Positions 12,818-24,250 of a DNA stretch of 64,000 nucleotides are shown here, piece after piece. Both the position numbers and the translations under genes were made by a program. The notes beneath the pieces are model-generated. The model made no database searches, was not told where the DNA came from, and saw nothing but the letters and a program-made list of their open reading frames with translations. Each line of letters opens with the position of its first letter. The stretch's first letter is position 1. The DNA comes from Blasia pusilla (Eukaryota > Marchantiophyta > Marchantiopsida > Blasiales). The stretch covers positions 5,270,001 to 5,334,000 of the forward strand of contig CM114274.1 in assembly GCA_050084515.1 (NCBI GenBank), written 5' to 3'.

Positions 12818-12995
12818 ACCCCCTAGCTGGTGGTTAGGTCCCTCTAACTCCATATAGCCATCTATCCCTATCTACCATGACATACATCTCTCGGACGCTA
12901 AGAGCAAGAAGGCCGAGTGCTCATGTGGCCCCATCGTTTGTCGCCTTCTTCTCATCCATGTCACAGACACAAGTCGGAATGTAGAACTACCTACT

Positions 12996-13672
12996 CTATG
13001 TACATCTGGGACACATCCATCGTCCCTGAGGAACCCTAGTGAGATGTGGCGTCAGACATGCCATATGCCAACCTCTCGAACAACCATCACATACTAGCAT
13101 TATGGCCGCACCACAGGCAGAACCACACAACATACAACGTAAGCCTGTAGAAACTATTGCTAAGCTCAGATCTATTGTACCATCAATGTTAGGAAGGTGA
13201 CATGGTGCACAATTACGCACATGGTCCTTCCATACCATACCATCGCGTCCCTCCAGCAAGAGAACACCGGATGGTAAAACGTCACGCACTCTCGTGATAG
13301 TGCGCCTACGCCACATCCAACGCCGCGGTCCGTCTGCTGCAAGTAGACATAATCTCCGATGAAACCTCCGAATAGTTGGTCGTTAACCACCACCCCGAAT
13401 AGTCACATACCTCAACGTATCCCGATGTTGCGCAATCGCCAAGTTCTCGAACGCCATGGGCATCACTTCCAAAACAACTCACCCTCGAGAACATGCTCGC
13501 ATCCATACATCGGGTCATCAAGGTCCAAAGACTCACCAAAGATCTTGACGAATGGCCGAAGGTAAATCGGCTCGCCATGAAGTAGCAAGTACGGTGAAAA
13601 AGACGCTAAGGATGCCTGTCTATTGAATCTGTATCCCATCGCCAACCAGGGCAACTCGAGGTCCCAATCTCC
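12996..13672 (-). pseudogene. Integrase C-terminal region with PHD finger (copy 1)
   Basis: The open frame 12996-13316 ends in a canonical C4HC3 PHD finger (CMLC, CDGC, GWHMAC, WMCPRC with the usual spacings) immediately before a stop. Upstream frames to 13672 hold the integrase tail (FGESLDLDDP, GDYVYLQQT) with frameshifts. The catalytic core of integrase is missing because of the deletion ending at 13675. PHD fingers usually read histone H3 tails, so a role in choosing integration chromatin is a reasonable inference, comparable to the chromodomain of chromoviruses. Confidence 0.75.
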
Positions 13673-14860
13673 TAGGTATCCAAGGGTATCATCGTAGCAC
13701 TCCCTGCTTCCTCAGGTTCCTCAGACCCATCCCGCTCCGGTGCAAACGCCTCGCTCCACGCCGTCTGCACGTTCTCATTTGCCAATCGTCGAAGCTTCTC
13801 AATCGAGCCCCACAGCGACACCTCTCCTCCACGGAATGATGCAGCTACCATAACACTCCTCTCCATAGAAATGTCAGGAATGGGAGTATCCTCTGCATGA
13901 ACATGTCTCTCAATCAAATCAGTAGGCCAAGTGATGGCACTGCTAAATGCTGCTAAGGTCGCCATCTCTCATGGTCGTTGCTCGATCACTTCACCTGTGA
14001 ATCGAATGGGTAATGAACTAAGGCGCCCATCACCTGACTGCCATCCTGGTGTGTAGGACGCTGACTCCTCCGAGTAATCCAGGGAAAACCCCATCGGGTA
14101 TAACACTGCTCCACCGACCAAGACGCCGCGACTCGCATCATTGAATATCGCTTTGCGCGCACTACTTAACTCATCGTAGGATGTCCGGAAAATCCTCACC
14201 ACGACCTCTTGTCGAGTGATATCTTGTGTGGTACTTGCTCCACCCAAGGATGTCTCAGATCAGAATGGACAACGCCCACATCGCCTCTCGCCAAGCCCTC
14301 AATGACGCTTTCCCCAACATCGGGGTTGCCCTCCTGAATCCAACAAGACGCGCTGCCGACTAAAAGCTCTACCTCCAGGACTCACCAACTGGAAGACCTC
14401 TCCTTGGTTATCCACCAACACAACACCAAGAGAAGCCATGGCACGCTCTATCGCGGGTCTAGCGGGCATCTCCGCCATCCTAGCAGCCGCAGCCTGCCAT
14501 GAATCTGACGTGGATGGTCCAAGCATCCGCTCCAAGGGCAGGTCCATCACCTCCTCTCGCAATCACCCAACGTGATGAAGGAACTCCAACTCCGCGCTCA
14601 CATAGTGAAGCGCCAACAAAAAGCCTCGGCGGGCGTACCCCCCAACGTCATAACATCGGAAGTAGAAAATAAAGAGGTGCAGTACACGACGGTGGCCGCC
14701 CCCAACAACATGCTCGACACATGCCGCTCCTGAGCATCAACAATAGGAGTCGTCGCACTCGCTTCTCCCATCGCCCTCGTGCTCGCAGACACCAACAACA
14801 TCTCCAACTCTCAAGGAACTTTGATGAGGACCCATTGATGGGGTCCTCATCGCCGGACAA
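13672..14860 (-). pseudogene. Protease region (copy 1), frameshifted
   Basis: This corresponds to the 447-residue protease-region frame of copy 2 (25544-26887) but is broken into several frames at about 13965/13969, 14247/14299 and 14562/14598. The aspartic-protease signature VLLDSGGQP is visible near 14340-14365, followed by a frameshift. A functional protease is not possible from this copy. Confidence 0.7.
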
Positions 14861-15249
14861 CGTGAAAGACTAAGGAAGCCTAGTATGTTTTCCGGCTTCC
14901 TCGTGGATCCAACTTTGCGGCTTCTCCAGCGCCACAACCGCAGCTGCCTCCATCGGGCAAGCCCGACATCCAACCGGGATCCTCCGGATCTTTGGTCGCT
15001 CCATATGATGTCGATGCCATGAATCCGCATCGTAACCTCAATGCCATAGCGCAACCGCTCCTATAGCCGCCTGACTCGAGTAGCCATCCCAGCCCACGCC
15101 CCGCGTCTCCCTCGGCGCGTCTAGGTGGTGGTACTCTACCTCCACCACGGCAGCTCCACCACCCTGCCGAGCAACTCCAGCCTCGCCCCCAAAGACCACT
15201 TGGTGCACGATCTAGGCTCACCCGACCGCTACGCGCCCGGTGCCCTCTC

Positions 15250-16480
15250 TGGCTCATAACGTAGGGGAGGTGTTCACAAGAAGCACCCCCTCCCTGGTGC
15301 CCTCTCTGGCACTCGGTCCAGACGTAACTCAGGATGTAAACTCAAACACCTAGCGCGTGTATGACCATACCTCTGACAACAGTCACACTGATAACCTCCT
15401 AGTGCAGCACCATCTCCTCCTCCAGGTTGAGGCGCACGTCCATGACCATGACGAGTGCAATGGCATTGATGATGGGCTCCACCACATTACCAACAAGTAA
15501 TAGTAGGCGGCTGCTGTTGAGCCACATATGAAGGTGCAGCTCTCTCTGCCACGGGCTCCCGGTATCCTCCCTGAGCTCGTGGTGCCACGGTTGACCTATC
15601 TCGAAGTCCACGTTGCTGCACAGGTGGTGCAGCCAATCGCGACTGCTCTCGCCCAGAACCCATGGTGGCTACGCTTTCCTCCGCCATGTTGCGCTCAATG
15701 TTCTCGGCGGTCCTAAGAACATCTCTCAACGTAGGGGAGATGTTCTTAAGAAGCACCCCCTCCCGCACCCGTGGCCGCAAGGTCTAGTCTAGCATCGCGT
15801 ACCATGACTGGATAGCCTGAGCCTCTGTCACCCCCTGAGTGACGTTGATCAACCGGTGCAAGCGAGTGTAAGCCTCACGCAAACTCTCACCCGGGTGCCT
15901 CTGGAAGTTGTGGATGCTCCGCAACTTTTCAGTCCGTCCCCCCTGGTAGCTCGTCCTAAACTCAGCAAAGAACTCAACCACAGGGTTGAACCTAGGACAA
16001 ACCCGACTAGACGGTGCAACTGCTCCAGTGCGAGTGACCCCTCCTAAAATATCACTAGTGGAAGAGGAAGTAGCCTCTCCTGACTCCTCCTCCTCATCTG
16101 GGAACGGCTCCGGCCCATGACATGACACATAGTGGGGGTCGAGTAGAGTCGCCATGCCTCAATCTCCGGGGGCATATTTGTGGGAGAAATCATGGTAATC
16201 GTCCATGGGTGCCCCCTCTAAATGCTGGAACATACCATTCCATGCTGTAAACGGGTTGAACTCTCTTGAGTTCCTGGCCCGCTGAGAGTCACACCAACTC
16301 CTAAAATCTGCTATGAAATCGTGCAACTCAATCGTACCTAATGCACCTGAAAACCTACGTGGTCCTCTACCCCGGTCATCCATTTCGTATGCCCAATTCG
16401 TAGGACCACTCACAATGTGTGGCAATGTGCTCACAAACTCCTCTACACCCTCCCCCTCGTCTAACGATGACACAGAAGGA
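15250..16480 (-). pseudogene. gag relic (copy 1)
   Basis: Frames at 16159-16473, 15784-16155 and 15487-15780 together give the gag protein seen in copy 3. They include the retrotransposon gag core (FAEFRTSYQGG, RHPGESLREAYTRL, INVTQGVTEAQAI) and a zinc-knuckle tail. A TCA to TAA change near 15491 stops translation inside the first zinc knuckle, and a second knuckle (CDCCQRYGHTRARC) follows downstream. The gag is therefore truncated in this copy. Confidence 0.75.
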
Positions 16481-18275
16481 GGTCGAGGTGGTCCCTAAAG
16501 TGAAGATCTTCGGAACCTCACGCCACTCCGCGTTAAACCTCTAGAGCTACTCTCGGGTTCACCACCTCGCCTCTCAAGGTCCCGAACGGACGCCGTGATG
16601 ACCCTCGTGCCCTTCTCACCCGATCACTCTTGCCTCGCGAGTAATCCCTCAATCACTCATCCCAAACATGCGGCTCTCGATCTACACTCTCCCTCCCCGA
16701 GACAAGTAATGTGCGGCAATAAGCGGCGTGGTGGGGCTAATCGACCAGGCTATCATTTCATCGATAACCTACCTTCAACCGCGGACATCCCACACATGTC
16801 TATGTCCCCTAAACCACATACATAAATGATGCTCTCAACATCCACACACCCAGTATCCCCAAATAAACTACCCAAATCCCAGAATCCCTCACACGTGCAG
16901 GGTAAATAACTAGAATGGGTAACCTAAACACATGTCAATGTCGCTCCTCAGCAAATGCAAATCTTGACCCCATCTCGGTCGTGGAGACAACTCCTCCAAT
17001 CAGCTAGTCATACTCCTCCCGTACTGACGTTGCTCAAAACTCCTTGATAGACGGTGCGGTTCCAGCGGAACGGTGCGGCATTGCAGGCGGCACGGAACGG
17101 CTATGAACAGCATAGCCCTTGATGATGGGATGCGGCACTCGGCGGCATACCCTCCTCAATCAACAATAAACCCACACTCTGCTCCACAATGTCGGAGCGG
17201 CTCCGCGATCGAGACGGTGCGGTGCGGCCACGAGCGGCACGGCGCGGCAATCGGCGACACGTTGCGGCTACAGGCGTCACGGCACGATACCCGATCGTCG
17301 TTGAGCGGCTACCAATCACAACATAGCAACATGAAATCAAAACTCAAACACTATAATAGGAGGTCATATGCCATCACAGGTTGATGATCGCATATGACCT
17401 CTTGTGATGCCAAAACAAAGTACGTGATGGCGACGCAAGTCCAAGAATCAATGAACGTTGTGGAAGACCCTCCACTCCGTAATGGTAGCAATGGCAACCA
17501 AGGTTGGACAACGGACGGTGGACCATTGATGGTGACGGTTGACCGTTGATGGGGACGGCCGAACGGTGACGATGACGGTTGATCGTCGCTGGTGACAATT
17601 GATCGTTGACGTTGACGGTTGACCATTGATTGTGATAGTTGATCGTTGACAGTGACGGCTGACTGTTGATGGTGATGGTTGCCGGTTGACGGTGACTATG
17701 ATGGTGATGGCTGGTTTAGGGTTTGCACAATTTAACCCTAAAAATTGCCTAGCAATGGCAGTTTTGCAAGATTGATCATAACTTTTTTCTCGCAACTCCA
17801 AATTGCGCATTGTTTGTTGCACAGCGTGCACAGCCTCACAATCTACGCTAGTATCAAAAAATATTTAGAATCGGACATTCCAGTAAAAACTGATGGGGAC
17901 TGTCGTAAAGCCCAATGTCTCTTTCTCCTACACAAAATTCGGCAGCGCTTCCACGCTCATTCCTCCTCCCAAAAAAAATGTAAAACCTGTAAAATTGCAA
18001 ATCAGCGAGCAACATGGTGCTCTTGAAAGCACCCGCATGGGGCAACCCGCCCCCATACTCAATCCCTATCAGAAATTGGGCAGCGCTTCCACGCGCCACT
18101 CTTCCACACAAAAAATCGGCAAATGCAAAGAATAATCCAAGAAACCCTTGCTCTGATGAGCACTCCCATGAGCCGTTGAATGGGGAACACGGTCCCCAAC
18201 CTTTAAAAACAGCGAGTGACCAGCGATCTCCCCTATGAAGCTCTTTCACTCTCTCATTCTCTCATTCTCTCTTTG
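16481..18275 (-). other. Leader of copy 1, with GCGGC-rich and GACGGTTGA repeats
   Basis: Untranslated leader between the 5' B repeat and gag, homologous to 58071-59520 in copy 3. It contains a GC-rich block about 17050-17300 with many GCGGC words. At about 17517-17716 it has an imperfect minisatellite of short units resembling GACGGTTGACCGTTGATG. No convincing tRNA primer-binding site was seen next to the B repeat. Confidence 0.55.
17517..17716. repeat. Imperfect minisatellite in the leader
   Basis: Roughly a dozen degenerate units of the pattern ga(c/t)ggttgac(c/t)gttgatggt occur in succession. A shorter stretch of related units is present in the copy 3 leader (about 58620-58700), so the array belongs to the element and is variable in length. 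Confidence 0.7.
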
Positions 18276-18787
18276 TAAAGTAAGATCTAATCTCTCTCTA
18301 CAGAATCTCACACCATAGCTCTCAAAGGTGTGCACTCTCTCTCATGTCAAACCAAACCCACTCTCCTAATGAGAGGCTTGGGTTACACTCACAAGGCAAG
18401 GTACCATAGCTCCGCCGCCTCATGCCAAGAGGTTCAACAAAGAGAGAATAAGCTCTCTCTCTCTCCTTGGGATATATACCCCTCCCCTCTCCCAATCTCT
18501 CTCCATGGTAACCTATTCTCCCAAGTCACCTCCTTGGCTCTTGACCTCATGTAGGAGGTCAAGGGCCACTTACCAAAAATAGAAAGTCGATCATATACTC
18601 AAAATGGTACTTACCTAAAATACTAGGTTTCTCCATATGGCTCCAAATGAGCCAAAACGAAGGGGAAACCTACTCTCTCAAGTTTCCCGGGGCCTTAGCA
18701 GGTCATCCTTGACCTCCCAGACGTGTCCTCTTCTACTCTTGAAGACCCTCTACTAGATCTCACCGATCTATCCTAAAGGACGTGACA
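18276..18787 (-). repeat. B repeat, 5' copy, of copy 1
   Basis: This is the 5' terminus of the minus-strand element, starting TGTCACG at 18787 next to the TGTA duplication. In element orientation it ends ...CTTACTTTA and runs straight into the leader (CAAAGAGAGAATG) with no X unit, unlike the 3' B copy. Confidence 0.85.
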
Positions 18788-20299
18788 TGTAAGAAAATTG
18801 ACATGATTTGGATGTGTCTAATTATTGGATTGGTGGTAGACTTGATTATTCTCACGAACACACAGGGGCAAGACATACTATATTGCAATCAATTTAGTGA
18901 GTTTTGGGGATCAAATTACCATAATTGAATGTTACGATAAGAGTACGAGTAAAAGTGCCAGTCCGACCATTTAAATGCAATCAATGACATGACTGGAACA
19001 TGAGTTCCTCTTTTCTAAAACCTAAAGCACAATATCGATGGACCGTAAATTGGAGTTAAAATGTAGCATGAGCTGTAGTCTGGGAATAGGTCATCTTTGA
19101 AGGAGTGGAGCCATGATCAATTTTGCACAAGTAAGATGTTGACTTTAACAATCATGTAAACTCTCATTCCGAATACTTAACTCTTGTTGAGTTTACAAGA
19201 CGTTTGTCTTGTGAGCAATTGCAAGGCATGAAGGATAGATCTAGTTTGGAAAAGTTGTCTAGACAAAGTGAAAATTGAAGATATGGCTAATTATGTCTTT
19301 TAACCATTCAACTGCGAATGTATGTGCCTTCATAGAGTAGGAGTAGAATTTGAAGAGTGAGCGACGACAAAAGAGTAATAATGATGTTGTCACATCATCT
19401 TGGTAGAATTGGTGTAAGATCTCAAGTCTACATAGCTTCTTTTTCATACCATCTCTGCTCCTTTTCCTCGTTTGCTTGCTTTTTTCTTTTCTTTTTTACT
19501 TTAAGTACTTTGCCTTCTCAATCCCTATTCTCTTAAAAAATCACCTTGTAGCAAGTTTTCTCCTTCTCTCCTACAATCTGATACTACTCGGTACCTTCTT
19601 AATTGAGTTCACCATCCTCAACGAAACCCCCAATCTGAAGTGGAAATTCAAATAAGATTCCCCATCGGTATTAACTCTCCCACTAAACTTCCTCCTCCTT
19701 TAAATGTATTTGTTCAAAATCTATTGCTATTGCTCTACATTAATATGAACCCATTTTACATTTCTAGATCTAATGAATCTCGACTCTTCAAGTGTTGGTT
19801 TTCCTTCCTATGGATAATGTGAAGGGTACAACTAGTCTTCTAGAGTATTGGGCCCCACACTGGTTGTCCATCCATTTGACAAATCTAAAATTGATCGTAT
19901 TAAATTGGGAAGTATAATGGATACCAAATTGCAAATTGAGAATCACACCATCATAGGAACTGTAATATCCACAATATTTCTAATAGGGATGAATGTTAAT
20001 ATCCTATTCCAATTCGTAAATGGTCAAATTTATTGAGACTTCTCATAATTGAAAATAACACCTACTTATTTAATAATATCCAATTGATCGTCACATTGTT
20101 GCTCTAGTTGGTAACATAATCACATGGCTATTTGGACATTGTTTGCTTTCTATCAATACAAGACGGTGCTAATGATTGTCAAAAAGAGAATTTAGAATTA
20201 GTTCCATAAGTAGACATCACATCCAAACTCTCAAATAAATAAACTCATTTATTGGAATCCAACATGGATTGTTAGACAAGAGCTTTAAGTTGAGACAAG
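18788..20299. other. AT-rich spacer between two retrotransposons
   Basis: This is the host DNA that separates copies 1 and 2. It begins with the right-hand TGTA duplication of copy 1 and ends with the left-hand CAAG duplication of copy 2. No coding feature was recognised. Confidence 0.5.
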
Positions 20300-20409
20300 T
20301 GTCGTGCGCATACACATCGCTGTCACCAAACACACACACAAACACGCATGATCCCATGCTAACTCATGGCATCCAAACAACAAGACAAGAAGTACCAAAA
20401 TATCTCCAA
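20300..20409 (-). repeat. X' terminal repeat of copy 2
   Basis: This is the element 3' end, next to CAAG. It is shorter than X (20913-21040) by an 18-bp deletion between 'catcgct' direct repeats, plus a few substitutions. Confidence 0.85.
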
Positions 20410-20910
20410 TAAAGTAAGATCCAATCTCTCTCTCCACCATCTCACACCATAGCTCTCAAAGGTGTGCAATCTCTCTCATGTCAAACCAAACTCACTCTCC
20501 TAATTACACTCACAAGGCAAGGTACCATAGCTCCGCCGCCTCATGCCAAGAGGTTCAACAAAGAAAGAATGAGCTCTCAAGCTCTCTCTCCTTGAGGTAT
20601 ACCCCTCCCCTCTCCCAAGCTCTCTCCATGGTAACCTATTCTCGCAAGTCACATCCTTGGCTCTTGACCTGATGTAGGAGGTCAAGGGCCACTTACCAAA
20701 AAAAGAAAGTCGATCATATACTCAAAATAGTACTTACCTAAAATAGCAAGTTCCTCAATATGGCTCCAAATGAGCCGAAACGAAGGGGAAGCCTGCTCTC
20801 TCAGGTTTCCCGGGGCCTCAACAGGTCATTCGCGACCTATTGAGCGTGTCCTCCACTACTCACGAAGGCGCTTTATTAGATCTCACCGATCTATCCTAAA
20901 AGACGTGACA
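20410..20910 (-). repeat. B repeat, 3' copy, of copy 2
   Basis: A 501-bp unit matching 28590-29090 with about ten differences. It is joined to X' at one end and separated from X by two bases (GT on the forward strand) at the other. Confidence 0.87.
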
Positions 20911-20912
20911 GT

Positions 20913-21040
20913 TGTCGTGCGCATACACATCGCTACACAATATACATCGCTGTCACCGAACATACACACAAACACGCATGATCCCATGCTAATTCATGGC
21001 ATCCAAACAACGAGACAAGAAGTACCAAAATATCTCCAAT
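20913..21040 (-). repeat. X repeat, internal copy, of copy 2
   Basis: A 128-bp unit that begins immediately after the purine tract AACTAGGGGGG (element orientation) and ends TGCGCACGACA two bases before the 3' B repeat. It is the B1 unit of a split-direct-repeat structure. Confidence 0.85.
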
Positions 21041-21299
21041 CGCCCCCCTAGTTGGTGGTTAGGTCCCTCTAACTCCAGATAGCCATCTATCCCTACCTAC
21101 CATGACATACATCTCTCGGACGCTAAGAGCAAGAAGGTCGGGTGCTCATCTGGCCCCATCGTTTGTCGCCTTCTTGTCATCCATGTCACAAACACAAGTC
21201 GGAATGTAGAACTACCTACTCTATGTACATCTGGGACACATCCATCGTCCCTGAGGAACCCTAGTGAGAGGTGGCGTCAAACATGCCATATGCCAACCT

Positions 21300-22585
21300 C
21301 TCGAACAACCATCACAGATTAGCATCGTACGCACGCACAGGCGTAACCACACAACATACAACGCAAGCCTGCAGGAACTATTGCTAAGCTCAGATCTACT
21401 GTACCATCAATGTTAGGAAGGTGACATGGCGCACAATTATGCACATGGTCCTTCCATACCATACCATCGCGTCCCTCCAGCAAGAGAACATCCGATGGCA
21501 AAATGTCACGCACTCTCAAGATAGTGCGCGCTACAATCACATCCAACATCATCGGTGCCGTCTGCTGCAAATAGACATAATCTCACGATGAAACCTCCGG
21601 ATAGTTGGTCGATAATCACCACCCGAATAGTCGTGATACCTCAAAGTATCCCGATGTTGTGCAATCGCCAAGTTCTCGAACGCCATGGGCATCACTCTCG
21701 AAATAACTCAACCCTCGAGAACATGCTCGCACCCATACATCCGGGTCATCAAGGTCCAAAGACTCACCAAAGATCTTGACGAATGGCCGAAGGTAAACGG
21801 CTCTCGCCATAAAGTAGCAAGTATGGTGAAAAAGACGCTAAGGATGCCTGTCTGCTGAATTTGTATCCCATCGCCAACCATGGCAACCGGAGGTCCCAAT
21901 CTCCTAGGTGACCTCTCTCGCAAGCCATACTTGCGTAAACCCCTCTTCACCGCTCGCACAACTCTCTCCGCTAATCTATCCGCCTCGGGATGATCTCGCG
22001 GTCGGGCGGTGGTGGTCGATCGCCGATCACACAAGGCCTGGACTCACCGCTAAACTCGGTACTGGTGTGTCAACACCTCAGCCGGTCGCGCCATAAAGAC
22101 TCAAAGACTGTCAAGGAAGGCATAAGCTACTCCTCACTCGCTTTGTCGAAATGCAACTAACTCGATCCCACCGAGAAGTGCTCACCATCACCAACACATA
22201 ACGACATCGTGACGCACCTTCAAGAGCAAAGGTCCCGCAAAATCCAAACTCCATCTATACCCTAAGCCCATGATCGGTAATGGATGCAATCGTGGAGTCG
22301 AGCATTGAACGATGCTCGGACCCGATCACACACCATGCACTGGCAACAAATTGCTGAACGTCAGTCTGCATGCCTCGCCACCAATAGTGAATCTAGAGCA
22401 AGTTGTATGTCCGCTTCATCCCAAAGTGACCCAACTCCTCGTGGGCATGCTGCACTAGTCGTGCTCTCTGCGAAGGATGCGGCACTACGCGTACTCTGCC
22501 ATCCTCCCAAACCCTCAAAAAACATGTGTCCCCTCCCAACGGAACCGTCTCGCCCACTGTAGGATCCGATCCCGCTCTCTAGCAT
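21300..22585 (-). pseudogene. Integrase with C-terminal PHD remnant (copy 2)
   Basis: Minus-strand frames show a zinc-binding HHCC-like N-terminus (HEELGHFGMKRTYNLL, then WWRGMQTDVQQFV), the core start RWSLDFAGPL with the first acidic residue, and a later core segment (RDHPEADRLAERVVRAVKRG) with the third acidic residue. A tail (YLRPFVKIFGESLDLDDP) follows. The middle region is damaged: the segment where the second aspartate belongs reads VLTHQ, and several stops are present. The PHD finger is truncated by a frameshift near 21330 after CMLCG. This identifies a gypsy-type DDE integrase rather than a tyrosine recombinase. Confidence 0.75.
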
Positions 22586-23103
22586 CCATGGTGCTCATAA
22601 CGCCGCCAAGATTTAAGGTACTCCAAGACTACTCCATCATCATTAATATCTCGGCCACTTGTCGTGTCCTGACTGGCCTCGGGATCCAAGGACTCGCCAC
22701 TAGACCATGCCATCGAAGTGTCCACACTCTGGCTCTCCATAGCCAACATGCCTAAATAGGGTGACGCGTGCCATCCTAGCACCGACTCCTCATCACTCTC
22801 TCCATGCCATCGAGCTCCAGTCGCATCTCGCTGACTCGGGCATGGATTACGACTCAACCCATTTGCATCCTGGTTGAGCGTCCCAGGTCTATGTACCACC
22901 TGAAAATCATACTCCTGCAACAACAGAGCCCATCTCGCAAGCTTCCCTATAAGCTTGTCGGACTCCATCAACCACTTCAGTGGTTGATGATCAGTGATGA
23001 TGGTAAAGGGGTTGCTGAATAAGTAACACTTGAAACGCACGACAGCCCACACCGCAGCCAAGCACTCACCCTCATACGAGCCTGCATTTACTTTGCCTCG
23101 CAA
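22579..23103 (-). pseudogene. RNase H domain (copy 2)
   Basis: An open frame of 174 residues in which the Ty3/gypsy RNase H signatures are clear: YEGECLAAVWAV (acidic residue), FTIITDHQPLKWLM (aspartate) and PGTLNQDANGLSR (aspartate). It overlaps the RT frame end by a few bases in another frame, so one frameshift separates RT from RNase H in this copy. Confidence 0.85.
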
Positions 23104-24167
23104 AGCGTTGTTCGAGCGGCTAGCGAAGCCACCACGAACTCTCTACCCTCATCATCATGTTGGGTGAGCACCGCCCAAGCCCCAACATGCTCCAATTTGT
23201 GTGCAATCGAAAGGACGCCCCGATCGGGTCTCTCAAGATGGGTGCGGACGTCAACCTGTCCTGAGCAATCGAAATGCTCGCTCCCGCTCATCCCCCGGTG
23301 CCACTCGTGATCCACCTTGGTCAGCAAGGTCGGCGGCTTCGTGACCATAATCGAATCGAATCCTTTGACGATCGCCGATAGAAGTTCACCAATCCCATGA
23401 ATGCGCCGAACACGGCTCACATCCAGAGGGCGTGGAATGCGTGAGATAGCCTCTACCTTCGTCTGTTGAACACCAAGGCCCCCTGGGTATATCGTATGAC
23501 CCAAGTACTCAATCTGATCGTAGAAGAACTTGCACTTGCCTGGATGTAGCTTCAGCCCATGTAATTGCAATCGTCGAAACACCTCCTCTAGATGTTGCTC
23601 ATGCTCCTCAACCGTGGCGCTTAAGACTACGATGTCATCAATATAACACCTAGCAAAATCCAGACCAGCCAAGATCCTATCCATGACCCTTTGAAACTCA
23701 GCCGGGGCATTCTTTAACCCAAATGGTAAGAACCGCCACTGGTACAAACAATCCTTCTCGTGAGGATCGATGCCCCAAAATGCCGTCTTCTGCCTGTCCT
23801 CCAATCTGATAGGCAGCTGATGGTATCCGGATCGCAAATCCAATGAACTGAAGACCTTTGCGTGACCAATCGCATCAAAGATCTCCTTAGGGGTGGGCAT
23901 GGCATACCTATCGGACTTCGTCTGCCAATTGATAGGTTGGTAATCCCCACACATCCGCCTATCCGTCCAGTTGCCATGCACATCCTTCTTGGCGGGCATG
24001 ACAGTGGGAGATGCATACTCCCCATGCGACATCTCCACTAGTCCTGCTCCGACCAAGTCCCGGCTCCTACTCAATCGAGCCCTCTCCATATCATCAGACT
24101 GAGGGGGTCGCCGGAAGATCGGCATATCACTCGACAACTCAATGCGGATCCCGGTGCCTTGGCGCAC
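23088..24167 (-). pseudogene. Reverse transcriptase domain (copy 2)
   Basis: A 359-residue frame with all main gypsy RT blocks: RMCGDYQPIN, VFSSLDLRSGYHQLPI (first catalytic Asp), FLPFGLKNAPAEFQRVMD and CYIDDIVV (YxDD catalytic box), then GLKLHPGKCKFF and IEYLGHTI. The YIDD box is intact, but the frame is broken before RNase H near 23400. This places the family with Ty3/gypsy rather than DIRS, copia or LINE elements. Confidence 0.9.
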
Positions 24168-24250
24168 TCCAAATCCTCCATGCTAAACGCAGCGGCTCCT
24201 ATAACTCTTGAGGAACTGATTTATTCGGGCGCCGCTCTCTCCTCGTCAAC

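Larger units (their letters stand above)
12054..18787 (-). mobile_element. Copy 1: Ty3/gypsy-like retrotransposon, internally deleted
   Basis: Minus-strand order: B repeat (18787-18276), leader, gag, protease, deletion junction (13675-13677), integrase C-terminus with PHD finger, purine-rich tract, X (12817-12694), B (12691-12176), X' (12175-12054). Identical 4-bp sequences TGTA flank it at 12050-12053 and 18788-18791. The termini are TGTCACG... and ...GCGCACGACA. Compared with copy 2 it lacks 3676 bp holding the methyltransferase, RT, RNase H and most of integrase. Its gag and protease carry stops and frameshifts, so it is non-autonomous. The two B repeats differ by about one substitution and 4 bp of microsatellite length, indicating a recent insertion. 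Confidence 0.9.
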
